The notes below the pieces were generated by a model. It was not told where the DNA came from and made no database searches. It was given only the letters and a program-made list of their open reading frames with translations. Positions 54,666 through 63,584 of a stretch of 64,000 nucleotides of DNA are shown in pieces; the first letter of the stretch is position 1; each line of letters begins with the position of its first letter. A program made the position numbers and the translations under genes. Origin of the DNA: Flavobacterium petrolei (GTDB taxonomy: Bacteria; Bacteroidota; Bacteroidia; Flavobacteriales; Flavobacteriaceae); the NCBI RefSeq assembly GCF_003314435.2, contig NZ_QNVY02000005.1:124001-188000 (forward strand), written 5' to 3'.

Positions 54666-54811
54666 CGCTTTGTTTTTTTATTTTTTATAATATAAAAGCC
54701 CCATCATTAGTACATAAACGGAGATAATTAATGCAGTATCAATGGCGAGTTTCCATTAGAAATAATTACTTCTTTAGTACTTTTTTTTTCCTGATTAATT
54801 GTTTTAAATCA

Positions 54812-55045
54812 GGAGGAATGGTTTTTTTATGATATTATTTTCAATGGTCGCAAGCCTTTCCATTAATTTTTATAGGCTTCCATATTTTCTTTTTCACTCA
54901 GTGAAAGCGGAGAAAAACCACTTTCGAAAAGAATAAAACTGTGGCACAAAATCAATGAAGCTTCTCAAAGTAACGCCATTTTTATAGCGTAATGAATGGC
55001 GGAATCTGCTGCAGTGGAGAAGTCTGTGGGTACAAATATTGTTTT
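54812..55045 (-). pseudogene. Decayed universal stress protein (UspA) fragment
   Basis: On the minus strand from 55045 the frame reads KTIFVPTDFSTAADSAIHYA IKMALL then TGA (54965-54967), then continues in frame as EASLILCHSF...SLSEKENMEAYK. Near 54873 the frame shifts to KLMERLATIENNIIKKPFLLI followed by stop. The opening matches the USP family (KTILVPTDFS, AIxYA). There is no start codon, one nonsense and one frameshift mutation, and no C-terminal half. It sits in the 540-base gap between the ATPase and CbpM genes, which is otherwise empty apart from a hairpin with arms TCCTGATT/AATCAGGA at 54789-54814. Confidence 0.75.
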
Positions 55046-55205
55046 TAATAGCTCTAAAATTTATGCTTTAGTAATCTCGTAAAGTATCAATTTTGAACTT
55101 TTTAGTATTCATAAATACCAGAATTACTAAAAAGCAGTAAAACATTCTCTTTTTTAAAGATTGTAAACCAAAACTTTTTAAGGGCAGATTTAATTGGGAC
55201 TTTTG

Positions 55206-55493
55206 TTAGCTTTCGTACAAGCGTAATCTGTTTTTGAGTGCAGTCAATTCATTTTGCAACACATCAATCTTTTGTAACAAATTAAACACTACATCAATTC
55301 CTTCTATGTTTACGTCTAATTCCTGATGCATGCGAATCATTTTTTCGATTTCATAAATTGCATTTGAATCAATATATTGTTTGGATTCAATCGTTTTTAT
55401 TTCGAGTAAACCCATTTCGCTAAGATTGGTAAAAAAAGATAGTTCCACACTATAGTGAATGCACAATTCAGGTATCGGGATCAGGTTTTCCAT
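55206..55493 (-). CDS. Chaperone modulator CbpM-like, MerR-related
   Basis: 95 residues. The N-terminal winged-helix-like part (IPIPELCIHYSVELSFFTNLSEMGLLEIK) and the C-terminal coiled region (VVFNLLQKIDVLQNELTALKNRLRLYES) fit CbpM/YccV-type modulators of the DnaJ homologue CbpA. The gene lies 2 bases after the cbpA-like gene, the usual arrangement, and should control the CbpA J domain by direct binding. Confidence 0.87.
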   Translation of the reverse strand: MENLIPIPELCIHYSVELSFFTNLSEMGLLEIKTIESKQYIDSNAIYEIEKMIRMHQELDVNIEGIDVVFNLLQKIDVLQNELTALKNRLRLYES

Positions 55494-55495
55494 GT

Positions 55496-56398
55496 TTATG
55501 ATTTTCTTAGTGTAGCGAGTTCAGTGAATAATTCTTTTTCTTTTTCAGAAAGATTAGTGGGGATTTGTATTTGATAGGTTAAGTACAAATCACCAAATTC
55601 TCCTTCTTTTTTATACACTGGAAAGCCTTTTCCTTTCAATTTGACTTTGGTTCCGTTTTGGGTTCCGGGTTTCACGGTCAGTTTTACTTTTCCGTCAAAA
55701 GTGTCAGCGGTAATCTCGCCGCCCAATAGGGCAGTATATAAATCCAAGTCCACTATTGCGTAAAGGTTGTGCTTATCTAGTTTAAAATTAGTGTGATTCG
55801 CCACCGTGAACGTTATATATAAATCACCTTTAGGACCACCACCGGAACCTTCGCCACCCATGCCGCTGATTTTTATTTGTTGGCCGTTTTCGACACCGGC
55901 AGGAATGGTAATTCGAATATTTTTGCCATTAATGGTTAACGTGCGTTTGTGAGTTGTGTACACATCTTTGAGTTCAAGATGTAGTTCAGCATTAAAATCC
56001 TGTCCTTTGAACTGCGCACTTCTGCGGCCACCACCAGAGGCTCGACCACCAAACATCGATTCAAAAAAATCAGAAAAATCACCTCCACCACTGAATCCAC
56101 CACCGCCAAAACCTCCTTGTTGTCCATTTCCTTGGTATTGCCGCTGCTGTTTGGATTTTTCAAATTCTTCCGCATGTTGCCAGTTTTCACCATAATCATC
56201 ATATTTCTTACGATTCTCCGCATGACTCAAGACTTCATTTGCTTCATTGATTTCCTTGAATTTTCTTTCGGCTTCTTTATCATTTGGATTTAAATCGGGA
56301 TGGTATTTACGGGCAAGTTTCCGATAGGCCTTTTTAATCTCGGCTTCAGTTGCTTTTTTGTCCACTTCTAGAATCTTGTAATAGTCTATAAATGCCAT
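55496..56398 (-). CDS. cbpA: DnaJ-like co-chaperone CbpA
   Basis: 300 residues. A J domain occupies residues 1-70 with the HPD motif at 33-35, followed by a glycine-rich linker ([15 protein letters not shown]) and the two DnaJ C-terminal substrate domains (about 130-295). There is no zinc-finger domain, which separates CbpA from DnaJ. It stimulates Hsp70 (DnaK) and binds curved DNA in E. coli. Paired with cbpM downstream. Confidence 0.93.
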   Translation of the reverse strand: MAFIDYYKILEVDKKATEAEIKKAYRKLARKYHPDLNPNDKEAERKFKEINEANEVLSHAENRKKYDDYGENWQHAEEFEKSKQQRQYQGNGQQGGFGGGGFSGGGDFSDFFESMFGGRASGGGRRSAQFKGQDFNAELHLELKDVYTTHKRTLTINGKNIRITIPAGVENGQQIKISGMGGEGSGGGPKGDLYITFTVANHTNFKLDKHNLYAIVDLDLYTALLGGEITADTFDGKVKLTVKPGTQNGTKVKLKGKGFPVYKKEGEFGDLYLTYQIQIPTNLSEKEKELFTELATLRKS

Positions 56399-56512
56399 TG
56401 TGATTATTTTTATGTTGTGGTTATTTGGTTACGTTCGAAACATCTATATATTTATTAGATACATATTTTGCTTCTTACAATTGATGAGATTTCTCAGTTC
56501 ATTAATACATAC

Positions 56513-57085
56513 TTATTGTTTTATAAATTCACTGTCAGCCTTAATTTTTACTTCATCACTAATCATTGGTGCAGGGAATTTTGGGCCTATATTAAAATCA
56601 GAACGTTTTATGATGGTACTAAATTTAAAACCAGCTGTTGGCGCTTTCGTTTGAGGATTTTCAATAGTTCCTCTGTACCACATCGTGATGACTACCGGTT
56701 TCGTTATTCCGTGCAGGGAAAGTTGGCCCGTTAGCTTGTATTTATCTTTTGCTGTTTTTTGTATCGACGTACTTTTGAAAGTCATTTTAGGATATTTTTC
56801 AACATCAAAAAATTCGTCACTTCGTAAATGCTTATCTCGCATTTCAACTTCGGTATTGATGGACGCCACTGCTGTAGAGAGTTCAAAAACAGCATCACTG
56901 AAATCAGTTTTGGTTGTAATTGCGCTAATTTCAAATGTTTTGAACAATCCTGCAATGTCAGAAATTCCATTGTGCATTGTGCTAAAAGTTAATTTAGAAT
57001 GCATTGGATCAGCTTTCCATGTTGTTTGTGCAAACAGAAAAGTAGATAAAAATAATGAGGCGATAATGGTAGCGATGTTTTTCAT
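56513..57085 (-). CDS. YceI family periplasmic protein
   Basis: 190 residues with a signal peptide (to FAQ near residue 20). The YceI lipocalin-like domain shows WKADPMHSKLTFSTMHNGISDIAGLFKTFE and RDKHLRSDEFFDVEKYPKMTFKST. Proteins of this family bind polyisoprenoids or related amphiphiles in the periplasm and are often induced by base or osmotic stress. A TATCTTTA sequence at 57104-57111 (minus) may be its -7 box. Confidence 0.92.
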   Translation of the reverse strand: MKNIATIIASLFLSTFLFAQTTWKADPMHSKLTFSTMHNGISDIAGLFKTFEISAITTKTDFSDAVFELSTAVASINTEVEMRDKHLRSDEFFDVEKYPKMTFKSTSIQKTAKDKYKLTGQLSLHGITKPVVITMWYRGTIENPQTKAPTAGFKFSTIIKRSDFNIGPKFPAPMISDEVKIKADSEFIKQ

Positions 57086-57301
57086 GGCTTAATTTTATTT
57101 AATCTTAAAGATACGCTATTAAGTAGTTACGAAGTTTAAAAAGGAACTTTTTGTGATATGAGTAATTATAGTTTTCAAAGAGTGTATTTGTCAAATTTAA
57201 TCAATTTTTAGGTAAAAAAATAACAATAAAATACTTAATAACAGTTAGTTATAGAATTAAAAGCCCCAAAAAGGAGCTTGTTCTAAATTGATTTTTACAA
57301 T

Positions 57302-58363
57302 TTAAATAGGAAATAATTCGTTTTCTATCGCAGTTAAGTCTTGTTTGTGTTTCAAATCAAAAAGCACAGCTTTATACTTTATAAATTCCGCATCTTTTGG
57401 ATTAATTTGGAGTACAAAATTTATTTTCCCCAACAAATGTTCCAGATAATTGTTATGATTATTTTTTTTGAAGATTTTATGTTCCTCAAAACCAAATTTC
57501 TGAATGTAATATAAGGTTTGTCTCAATTCATTGCGCTTATAGAAAATGACTTGCGGTTTCTGATTCACCACAACTCCAGTAACAGTCTGTCGCATATTTG
57601 GCGTCATTAGTTTGGTCTTTTTGGCATTTATGCGAAGATTCAGTTTTTCAACCGTTTCTGTTACTTTTTTTAGCAATTCCTCGTGGTCAAAATCTCCTGA
57701 AAAACTCATGTCGTCCGCATAACGCGTGTACCTAATTTTATAATCTTTGCAATACGAAGCAATTTCGGCATCAGCCTTTTTAAAAATCAGATTAGAAAGA
57801 TAGGGGCTGGTAGGCGCACCTTGCGGCAAATTTCCATTTCTGGTGCATAATCGGGAAAGTAATTTGGATACTATTTTAGAATATCCCAATTCCAGAAATT
57901 CTGCTTCAACAAGCTCAGCTGATATTGAAGGAAAGAAATTCTCTAAATCCAGCGTAAAAATCTTAGATTGATTTTTATGAAACCTCAGGTTTTCCAGCAA
58001 TGTTACGTTTGGTTTATACGCTTTCGCAAATGGGCTGACGGGTATTTTATACAGTATACTTCTTAGAATCCAGATTTGGATTTCTTTCAAGCTGGGCAGT
58101 GGTTCAGAAATTAGTCGTTTGGTTCCATTTTTTTTTGCGACTTCAAAATCACGATAAAAATAATTAGGAAACAGCGATGCTTTTTTTAAATATTCTTTTT
58201 TGTATCCCACAAGTGCTGATAAATGGGAAGGATTGTAAATTACCGGGACATGATGCGAAAATAAAACTTCAGCATAATCAAGACAATGCTGAATATTAGG
58301 TAACGAAAAGCCTATTTTTCGCGACTCCTTGATAAAAGCTTCTTTGTAATGGTTAAAATCCAT
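57302..58363 (-). CDS. Retron-type reverse transcriptase (RNA-directed DNA polymerase)
   Basis: 353 residues. Retron features: N-L-R-F-H at 125-129, in the place of the NAxxH motif between RT blocks 2 and 3; catalytic Asp in FTLDLENFFPSI (D139); LPQGAPTSPYLSNL (179-192); catalytic YADD at 215-218 in IRYTRYADDMSFSG; and a VTG motif at 261-263 (TVTGVVVN) that binds the msr stem. The C-terminal thumb ends LLGKINFVLQINPKDAEF, as in retron enzymes. Group II intron maturase and DGR-specific parts are absent. A structured non-coding region lies immediately upstream, but no retron effector gene is adjacent: the neighbours are YceI and a phospholipase D protein. The host role, usually phage defence, is unproven here. 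Confidence 0.9.
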   Translation of the reverse strand: MDFNHYKEAFIKESRKIGFSLPNIQHCLDYAEVLFSHHVPVIYNPSHLSALVGYKKEYLKKASLFPNYFYRDFEVAKKNGTKRLISEPLPSLKEIQIWILRSILYKIPVSPFAKAYKPNVTLLENLRFHKNQSKIFTLDLENFFPSISAELVEAEFLELGYSKIVSKLLSRLCTRNGNLPQGAPTSPYLSNLIFKKADAEIASYCKDYKIRYTRYADDMSFSGDFDHEELLKKVTETVEKLNLRINAKKTKLMTPNMRQTVTGVVVNQKPQVIFYKRNELRQTLYYIQKFGFEEHKIFKKNNHNNYLEHLLGKINFVLQINPKDAEFIKYKAVLFDLKHKQDLTAIENELFPI

Positions 58364-58374
58364 AGGTTTGAGTC

Positions 58375-58530
58375 ATTAATGGGATAGGGACTTTTGCGTC
58401 CCTAACCCCAATTAAGAATACCGGTTTAAAAGTTCGGAGCTCTGCGGAGAATCTTTTAAACCTGGTGCTTGAAAGAACATTCAATTACAGAACAGTGACT
58501 CACGGTTCCGTCGCTAGCATAAGCCAACAA
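58375..58530 (-). ncRNA. Candidate retron msr-msd RNA
   Basis: Read 5' to 3' on the minus strand, the region has GCTAGCGACGGAACCGTGAG (58518-58499) with an ACGG/CCGT mini-hairpin and a TAGCGA like the branching-G site of retron Ec86. TGAGTCACTGTTCTGT, near the Ec86 msr sequence TGAGTTACTGTCTGT, follows. Next are a TTGAA/TTCAA hairpin (58483-58468) and a strong hairpin with arms ACC-A-GGTTTAAAAG and CTTTTAAACCGGT (58466-58418), the likely msd stem. A second hairpin (58409-58381, GGG-T-TAGGGAC) lies before the RT start. I could not find convincing a1/a2 complementary ends, so limits are approximate. Confidence 0.5.
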
Positions 58531-58548
58531 ATTTCTTTTAAAAATGAA

Positions 58549-58674
58549 TTAAAAAAAAAGTTCATCCTGACGGGGGACAAATATTTTTTTACAGTCCAAT
58601 TTAGGGATTTGTCTTTCAAAATCCTTTTGGATCCAATCCTCTTTTTTTTGGGTTTTAATTCGGTATGGTTCCAT
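58549..58674 (-). CDS. Possible 41-residue small protein upstream of the retron RNA
   Basis: An ATG frame of 41 codons (MEPYRIKTQKKEDWIQKDFE... to QDELFF) ends at TAA 58549-58551. The charged, tryptophan-containing composition is more protein-like than surrounding AT-rich DNA, but no family is recognised and no ribosome-binding signal can be judged. A plus-strand frame overlaps it. It could be a remnant, a small gene or chance. The rest of 58675-58857 shows nothing supported. Confidence 0.25.
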   Translation of the reverse strand: MEPYRIKTQKKEDWIQKDFERQIPKLDCKKIFVPRQDELFF

Positions 58675-58857
58675 TTTTAAAAAATTATAAATCAGCACCC
58701 AATATATGTAACTACTTATTTATTAGGTAATTATATTTATAAATTTACAAAAAAAAATGCAGTAACCGCATAAATTCTTAAATATTTTAGTTTTTAATTT
58801 TAAAAGAGGCTTCTTTCTAAATTTTAGAGGTTTTAATTGGGATGAAGGGAGTGCTTT

Positions 58858-60012
58858 TCAATTATAGAAGCGTTTATAAGGAGTGTAGGTGACTATTATT
58901 TCTACGATTCTGGTGATCACATAGGAAACCAAGTTGATGAATTTTGTCATTATAGTGGTATTTGTTTTCAGTGATTCGAGAGTGATGCTTTGGCATTGTG
59001 CAATAATTTCGGTTAGGTGTTCTTGAAATAAGATGGAAAAGGAACTTGAAAGTATTTCGACATTCATTTCCAGACTTCCGTAGGAACTCAAATTATTCAG
59101 GTTAAAAGAACCAATTGTGGACCAATTGCCATCCACAACAGCTACTTTTCCGTGTAAAATGGATTCGTTCCATTCATACAATTCAATGTTATAACTGAGG
59201 AGTTTGCCATATAAAAAGCAAGTCGCCCGTCTTGTCAGCGGAAGATCTGATTTTCCGGAGAGAATCAATTTGATGATGACTTTATTTTTAGACGCTTTTT
59301 TTAAGGCTCGAATGATTCGGATTCCGGGAAGAAAGTAACTGCCTACAATGATGATTTCCTTTTTGGCATGTCGGATGGATTTTATATAACCTTCACATAT
59401 TTCGTTTTTCCCTTTCAACCAGTCATTCTGGAGGATGCGAACGGAAGTATCTTCCTGAATATGAAATGCAGATTTTATTTTTTTATTCCTCAGATGTCTT
59501 TTTTTAAAATAAATATCGTGACAAAGCTGTTGAAGTGGTTTGGCTATTTCCCCGTTTATTTGAACGGCGTAGTCCAGCCAAGGTTTTTCGGCGACGGAAC
59601 CGCGGTATTTATCAGCGATATTTATGCCGCCAACCAGCGCAACTTTTGCGTCAGCGACAATAACTTTGCGATGCAATCTTCGTCCAAGATAAAAGGTGTA
59701 GGTTGAGAATAAAGGGGCAAAAAAGCGAATGTTTACGCCGCTATATTTCAGTTCCTTTAGTAATTCTGCCGGAAAAGATAAAGAACCCAAGCCATCCAGT
59801 AGCACATAAATTTCAACTTTCCGTAACGCGGCTTCTTTTAGTGCATTGACGATTCTTTTTCCCGTTGCATCATTTTCAAAAAGATACATTTGCAGGTGGA
59901 TTTTAGATTGTGCCTCTTGGATAATAGCTTCTAATCGGTCAAAATAATCTTCGCCACTGAACACCAGCTCCAATTTTTTGGTGACAAAAAGGCTATCGTT
60001 AGTTTTTATCAT
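58858..60012 (-). CDS. Phospholipase D-like cardiolipin synthase family protein
   Basis: 384 residues from the ATG at 60012 (MIKTNDSLF); another in-frame ATG at 60036 gives a longer overlap with the upstream gene. Two HxK(x)4D motifs are present: LHRKVIVADAKVALVGG and LHGKVAVVDGNWSTIGSFNLN. There is no N-terminal membrane anchor of classical ClsA, so it resembles ClsB-type enzymes, with a hydrophobic stretch at the C-terminus (FINLVSYVITRIVEIIV). It probably transfers phosphatidyl groups to make cardiolipin or a related lipid. Overlaps the site-2 protease gene upstream, so they share a transcript. Confidence 0.88.
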   Translation of the reverse strand: MIKTNDSLFVTKKLELVFSGEDYFDRLEAIIQEAQSKIHLQMYLFENDATGKRIVNALKEAALRKVEIYVLLDGLGSLSFPAELLKELKYSGVNIRFFAPLFSTYTFYLGRRLHRKVIVADAKVALVGGINIADKYRGSVAEKPWLDYAVQINGEIAKPLQQLCHDIYFKKRHLRNKKIKSAFHIQEDTSVRILQNDWLKGKNEICEGYIKSIRHAKKEIIIVGSYFLPGIRIIRALKKASKNKVIIKLILSGKSDLPLTRRATCFLYGKLLSYNIELYEWNESILHGKVAVVDGNWSTIGSFNLNNLSSYGSLEMNVEILSSSFSILFQEHLTEIIAQCQSITLESLKTNTTIMTKFINLVSYVITRIVEIIVTYTPYKRFYN

Positions 60013-61102
60013 GCGCTTTATTTGTAGTAACTTCATTAATCAAAATGAACTCCATTAGATTTTCGATATCCAAAGTTCCGGTAACTTCATTGTTTTCCAT
60101 AACGAGCATTAATTTTGATTTATTGAGTTGTATGAGTTCAAAAACATTTTCCAAAAGCGAATTTGCATCGAGAAAAATTAAATTCCGATCCATCACATTA
60201 TAAATAAATTCCTCTTCGCCTTTTTTGGAGAGAGCCATTATGATTTGGTCACGGTTCAAAGTTCCGACAGGAGTTCCTTCTTCCATGATTAAAAAATTCT
60301 TGTTTTGGCTGTTCAAAACTAATGCTACTGCGGTTTTGACTGTGGCATTGGCATCAATCTTTGGATAGTCTTTCATTACAACGTCATGGACTTTGAACCC
60401 TTTCAACATGAATTTCGATTCCGTATAATCCGCTTCAACCTGAGCACCTATGATAACAAAAATACCAATAAAAACTAAAACAGGAGAATTGAAAAAACCA
60501 AAAAGTATAAATCCCAACGCAAGAAATTGACCAATCCGAGCCGAAATGCGGGTAGCTATATTTCGCTGCATCCGAAAGGATAATAAGGCACGTAAAATTC
60601 GGCCGCCATCCATTGGAAACGCAGGGATCAAATTAAAGAGTGCCAGCCAAAAATTCACTAAAAAGAAATTCAGAAAGAAATTATTGGCATTCACGCCAGT
60701 TTCTAATTCGGCCATCAGTTGTTCGGAAGTATTGGGAATGGTGATGAAAATTCCGGTTATCAGTGCCAAAGTGATGTTGACGAAAGGTCCTGCAATTGCC
60801 ACGATTAATTCTTCGATTGGTTTTTCAGGAATTTTTTCAAGTCGCGCTAAACCGCCAATGGACAATAATGTAATGTCTTTTGTAATTATATGGTATCTTT
60901 TTGCTGCCAAAGCGTGCCCTAATTCATGCATTATAACGGTGACGAAAATACTCAAAATAAACACAACCGACCATACTATCTGAGTAGCATTTTGACCTGA
61001 TCGGTAATTAATGAAAATGATAAACAGAATCAGTAATGAGAATGTCCAGTGAACATAAATTCCTATGTCTGCTATTTTTCCGAGTTTAAAGGAGCCTTTC
61101 AT
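59999..61102 (-). CDS. Site-2 protease (M50) with two CBS domains
   Basis: 367 residues. The zinc-binding HELGH is at 59-63 in VIMHELGHALAAKRYH, and the third ligand in LFNLIPAFPMDGGRILRALL. About six membrane helices precede a cytoplasmic pair of CBS domains (about 245-360; VMKDYPKIDANATVKTAV, VMDRNLIFLDANSLLENVFELI). CBS domains bind adenine nucleotides, so proteolysis may respond to energy state. Substrate unknown; no anti-sigma factor is adjacent. Overlaps the phospholipase D gene. Confidence 0.92.
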   Translation of the reverse strand: MKGSFKLGKIADIGIYVHWTFSLLILFIIFINYRSGQNATQIVWSVVFILSIFVTVIMHELGHALAAKRYHIITKDITLLSIGGLARLEKIPEKPIEELIVAIAGPFVNITLALITGIFITIPNTSEQLMAELETGVNANNFFLNFFLVNFWLALFNLIPAFPMDGGRILRALLSFRMQRNIATRISARIGQFLALGFILFGFFNSPVLVFIGIFVIIGAQVEADYTESKFMLKGFKVHDVVMKDYPKIDANATVKTAVALVLNSQNKNFLIMEEGTPVGTLNRDQIIMALSKKGEEEFIYNVMDRNLIFLDANSLLENVFELIQLNKSKLMLVMENNEVTGTLDIENLMEFILINEVTTNKAHDKN

Positions 61103-61181
61103 TTGGTGCGTTTTAAGTAGTAGAATTTGAAAAATAATCTCGGGTATTTTATTTTAACTTGAAAACAAACATCATATTTTA

Positions 61182-62171
61182 TCAATTAATTTCATTTTCA
61201 GAAGTGCCATTATACGCCCAAGCATTTAAATTGGCAATCGTAGTATGGGCAATTCCTGCCAGCGTTTCATTTGTCAAAAAACCTTGATTTCCGGTAATCA
61301 TGACATTGGGATAGGAGCGGAGTTTCAAAAACAAGGTATCTGTAATAGGAGCTTCCGTATGATCCTGAAAAAATATCAAATTTTCTTTTTCATAGACATC
61401 TAAACCAACTGCAGCAAAGATTTTGTTGTCAATGGCTTCAATTAAATCTTCGGTATTCACAAATCTTCCATCTGCAGTATTAATAAAAATCATCCCTTTT
61501 TTGCATAATGAAAAGATAGTTTTGTCAAACAATTGATAGGATGATTCGTTCCAAGTATCATGTACGGACAACACATCTGAAGCGGCACAAACGTCCTTCA
61601 AAGTCTTGTAGGATATTGGGAGTTCATTCCGTAACTCCTTATTTTCTTCAATATCAAAAGCTATGATTTTACACCCAAAACCATGCATAATCCGTGCAAA
61701 AGCAGCACCTATTTTTCCGGTTCCAATAATCCCCACTGTTTTTCCATGCAAATCAAAACCAACTAAATGATCCATTCTGTAATCTCCAATGTGCATTAAT
61801 CGCTGTCCTAAAACCAGTTTCCTGTTCAGTGCCAATACCAAACCAACGGCATGCTCAGCCACCGAATACGGAGAATACACAGGAACATTTGCCACCTTAA
61901 TCGCCAGAGATTTTGCCCTTGGAACATCAATTAAATCGGAATGTACAGCCCGCAACGCAATATATTTTACACCGCAGCTATAGAGTTTTTGCAAAACTGC
62001 TTCTGAAGCCACATCTGAAGTAAAAAGCGAGACGGCATCAAATCCCTGGGCCAACTGCGCCGTGTTTTCATTCAAATGCTGCTCCGTAAAAACCAATTCA
62101 TGATTTCCATGGGCCGCTTTTTCCATAAATGGCTTATCAAAGCCAAAGATGCTGTAGACTAATACTTTCAT
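61182..62171 (-). CDS. D-2-hydroxyacid dehydrogenase (LdhA-like) lacking catalytic Arg and His
   Basis: 329 residues, collinear with E. coli LdhA. The NAD-binding loop GIIGTGKIG (147-155) and DVYEKENLIFFQD with its acidic residue are intact. However the substrate-binding arginine of the NTxRG motif is replaced (INTADGRF, D234) and the catalytic histidine of TGHQAF is replaced by asparagine (TGNQGF, N295). The HCPLT-like segment is also altered (SVHDTWNESS). Both substitutions are visible in the DNA (GAT and AAT codons). A normal D-lactate dehydrogenase reaction is therefore unlikely; it may be a sensor, a scaffold or act on a different substrate. Two bases after the ACP gene. Confidence 0.88.
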   Translation of the reverse strand: MKVLVYSIFGFDKPFMEKAAHGNHELVFTEQHLNENTAQLAQGFDAVSLFTSDVASEAVLQKLYSCGVKYIALRAVHSDLIDVPRAKSLAIKVANVPVYSPYSVAEHAVGLVLALNRKLVLGQRLMHIGDYRMDHLVGFDLHGKTVGIIGTGKIGAAFARIMHGFGCKIIAFDIEENKELRNELPISYKTLKDVCAASDVLSVHDTWNESSYQLFDKTIFSLCKKGMIFINTADGRFVNTEDLIEAIDNKIFAAVGLDVYEKENLIFFQDHTEAPITDTLFLKLRSYPNVMITGNQGFLTNETLAGIAHTTIANLNAWAYNGTSENEIN

Positions 62172-62172
62172 T

Positions 62173-62418
62173 TTATGGTTTTTTATTTTTAATGTAAGCC
62201 GTCAGTGCCTGTAAAGTGGCTGTTTTTCCATAATCCTCTTCTGGAATTTCGATTCCTGTTTTTTTGTTCAACGCAACGATGAATTGCAGCGAATCAAACG
62301 AATCAATATTAAGCGTTTCCCTGATGTTTTCATCCGGTTTTAATGTTGATGGTTCCGTATCCGGTGCAATTTTTTTCAACAATTGAAAAATAATTTCTTT
62401 GATTTCTTCTTCATTCAT
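62173..62418 (-). CDS. Acyl carrier protein
   Basis: 81 residues, four-helix ACP fold. The phosphopantetheine serine is S40 in LNIDSFDSLQF, a variant of the usual DSL motif found in ACPs beside 2-oxoacid dehydrogenases. Overlaps the end of the E2 gene by 4 bases and is 1 base before the LdhA-like gene, so it belongs to this operon rather than to fatty-acid synthesis genes. Which acyl group it carries is unknown. Confidence 0.9.
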   Translation of the reverse strand: MNEEEIKEIIFQLLKKIAPDTEPSTLKPDENIRETLNIDSFDSLQFIVALNKKTGIEIPEEDYGKTATLQALTAYIKNKKP

Positions 62419-63584
62419 AACGCTTCAGGATTTTGTAAATGGTTGTTCAAGGCTACTAGAAAGCGGCTGCCTGTTAATCCATCCGTGGCACGATGATCCC
62501 CCGCCAGAGTCGCGAAAATTGAAGTTCGGATTCCTAACATACCTTTCTCCGCAAAGGGTTGTTCTGAAATATTTCCGAAACCAATTATCGCAACCTGTGG
62601 CGGATAAATCACCCCAAAAATCATTTCGGCGCCACCATCGCCAATGTTGGTTACCGTAATTGTAGCGTCACTCAATTCTGAACTGCGTAGTTTTAAGGCG
62701 CGAGCTCTTGGAATAATATCATTTAAATCAGCCATGATTTCATCTAGATTTTTTATATCCGCGTTGTGAATCGCGGGAACTATGATTCCTCCGTTGCGCA
62801 GCGAAACCACAAAACCAATATGAATTTCTTTTTTGAGCTGTAAACCGTTTTGCCAAACCGCATTCAATTCCGGGAAATCAGTCAATGCTTTAGCGGTTGC
62901 TTTGATGAGCAGCACAACGGGAAGCAATCGTTCTTGAACTGATTTTTCCTTATTTTTGGCTATCAGCCAATCAGTTGCTTTTGATACATCTATCTTTTTC
63001 TCTAGGTAATAATGTGGAATTTCTCGTTTCGATTTGCTCATTGCTGCCGCTATTGCTGTACGTACTGCCTCAATTTGTGCAAGTATTTTTGCGTCATCAG
63101 GAGGAAATTTTTCCACTTTTAGAAGTTGCTCTTTTTGAGTTGCCAATGCTTGCTCCACATCGTCTTTCGTAATCACGTCATTTTCTCCCGTTCCTTTTAC
63201 TTGCGAAAGATCGAGATGATTTTCCGCAGCAATTCGCCTTGCTAGTGGGGAAGCTTTTATTGAAAATACAGCTGTTTTTTCTTCTATCGGTTGTAAGGCA
63301 ATTGGTTTTTCTGATGTTGCTTTTGCTTTTTTGGTTTCCAATACTGCTGCGCTGGGATCAATCAATGCCATTACCGTTCCCACAGGGACTTTAGTTCCTT
63401 CTTCTATCAGTAATTCTCCGATTGTTCCTTCGTCAAAAACTTCAATTTCTATAAGCCCTTTTTGTGTTTCCACTTCGGCAATGATATCGCCACGCTGTAC
63501 CGTATCGCCTAGTTTTTTCTTCCATTCGATGAGAGTTCCAGCTTCCATATCAGCACCCAAATTAGGCATTTGAAATTCAATCAT
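62415..63584 (-). CDS. Dihydrolipoamide acyltransferase (E2) of a 2-oxoacid dehydrogenase complex
   Basis: 389 residues. One lipoyl domain (1-75) carries the lipoyl lysine K42 in [12 protein letters not shown] linker and a peripheral-subunit-binding domain follow (about 108-145, [22 protein letters not shown]), then the catalytic domain with DHRATDG (H364, D368). It transfers acyl groups to CoA. ETQK instead of the usual ETDK is a small variation. Starts within the last 8 bases of the E1-beta gene and overlaps the ACP gene. Confidence 0.92.
   Translation of the reverse strand: MIEFQMPNLGADMEAGTLIEWKKKLGDTVQRGDIIAEVETQKGLIEIEVFDEGTIGELLIEEGTKVPVGTVMALIDPSAAVLETKKAKATSEKPIALQPIEEKTAVFSIKASPLARRIAAENHLDLSQVKGTGENDVITKDDVEQALATQKEQLLKVEKFPPDDAKILAQIEAVRTAIAAAMSKSKREIPHYYLEKKIDVSKATDWLIAKNKEKSVQERLLPVVLLIKATAKALTDFPELNAVWQNGLQLKKEIHIGFVVSLRNGGIIVPAIHNADIKNLDEIMADLNDIIPRARALKLRSSELSDATITVTNIGDGGAEMIFGVIYPPQVAIIGFGNISEQPFAEKGMLGIRTSIFATLAGDHRATDGLTGSRFLVALNNHLQNPEAL

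Noticed and set aside
57302..58363. Group II intron maturase or diversity-generating retroelement RT
   Set aside because: No maturase or HNH domain, and no template/variable repeat pair was seen nearby; the VTG motif and NLRFH favour a retron.
58465..58680. 71-codon plus-strand frame in the retron upstream region
   Set aside because: Lies across the hairpins of the candidate msr-msd, has low-complexity hydrophobic composition and no motif.
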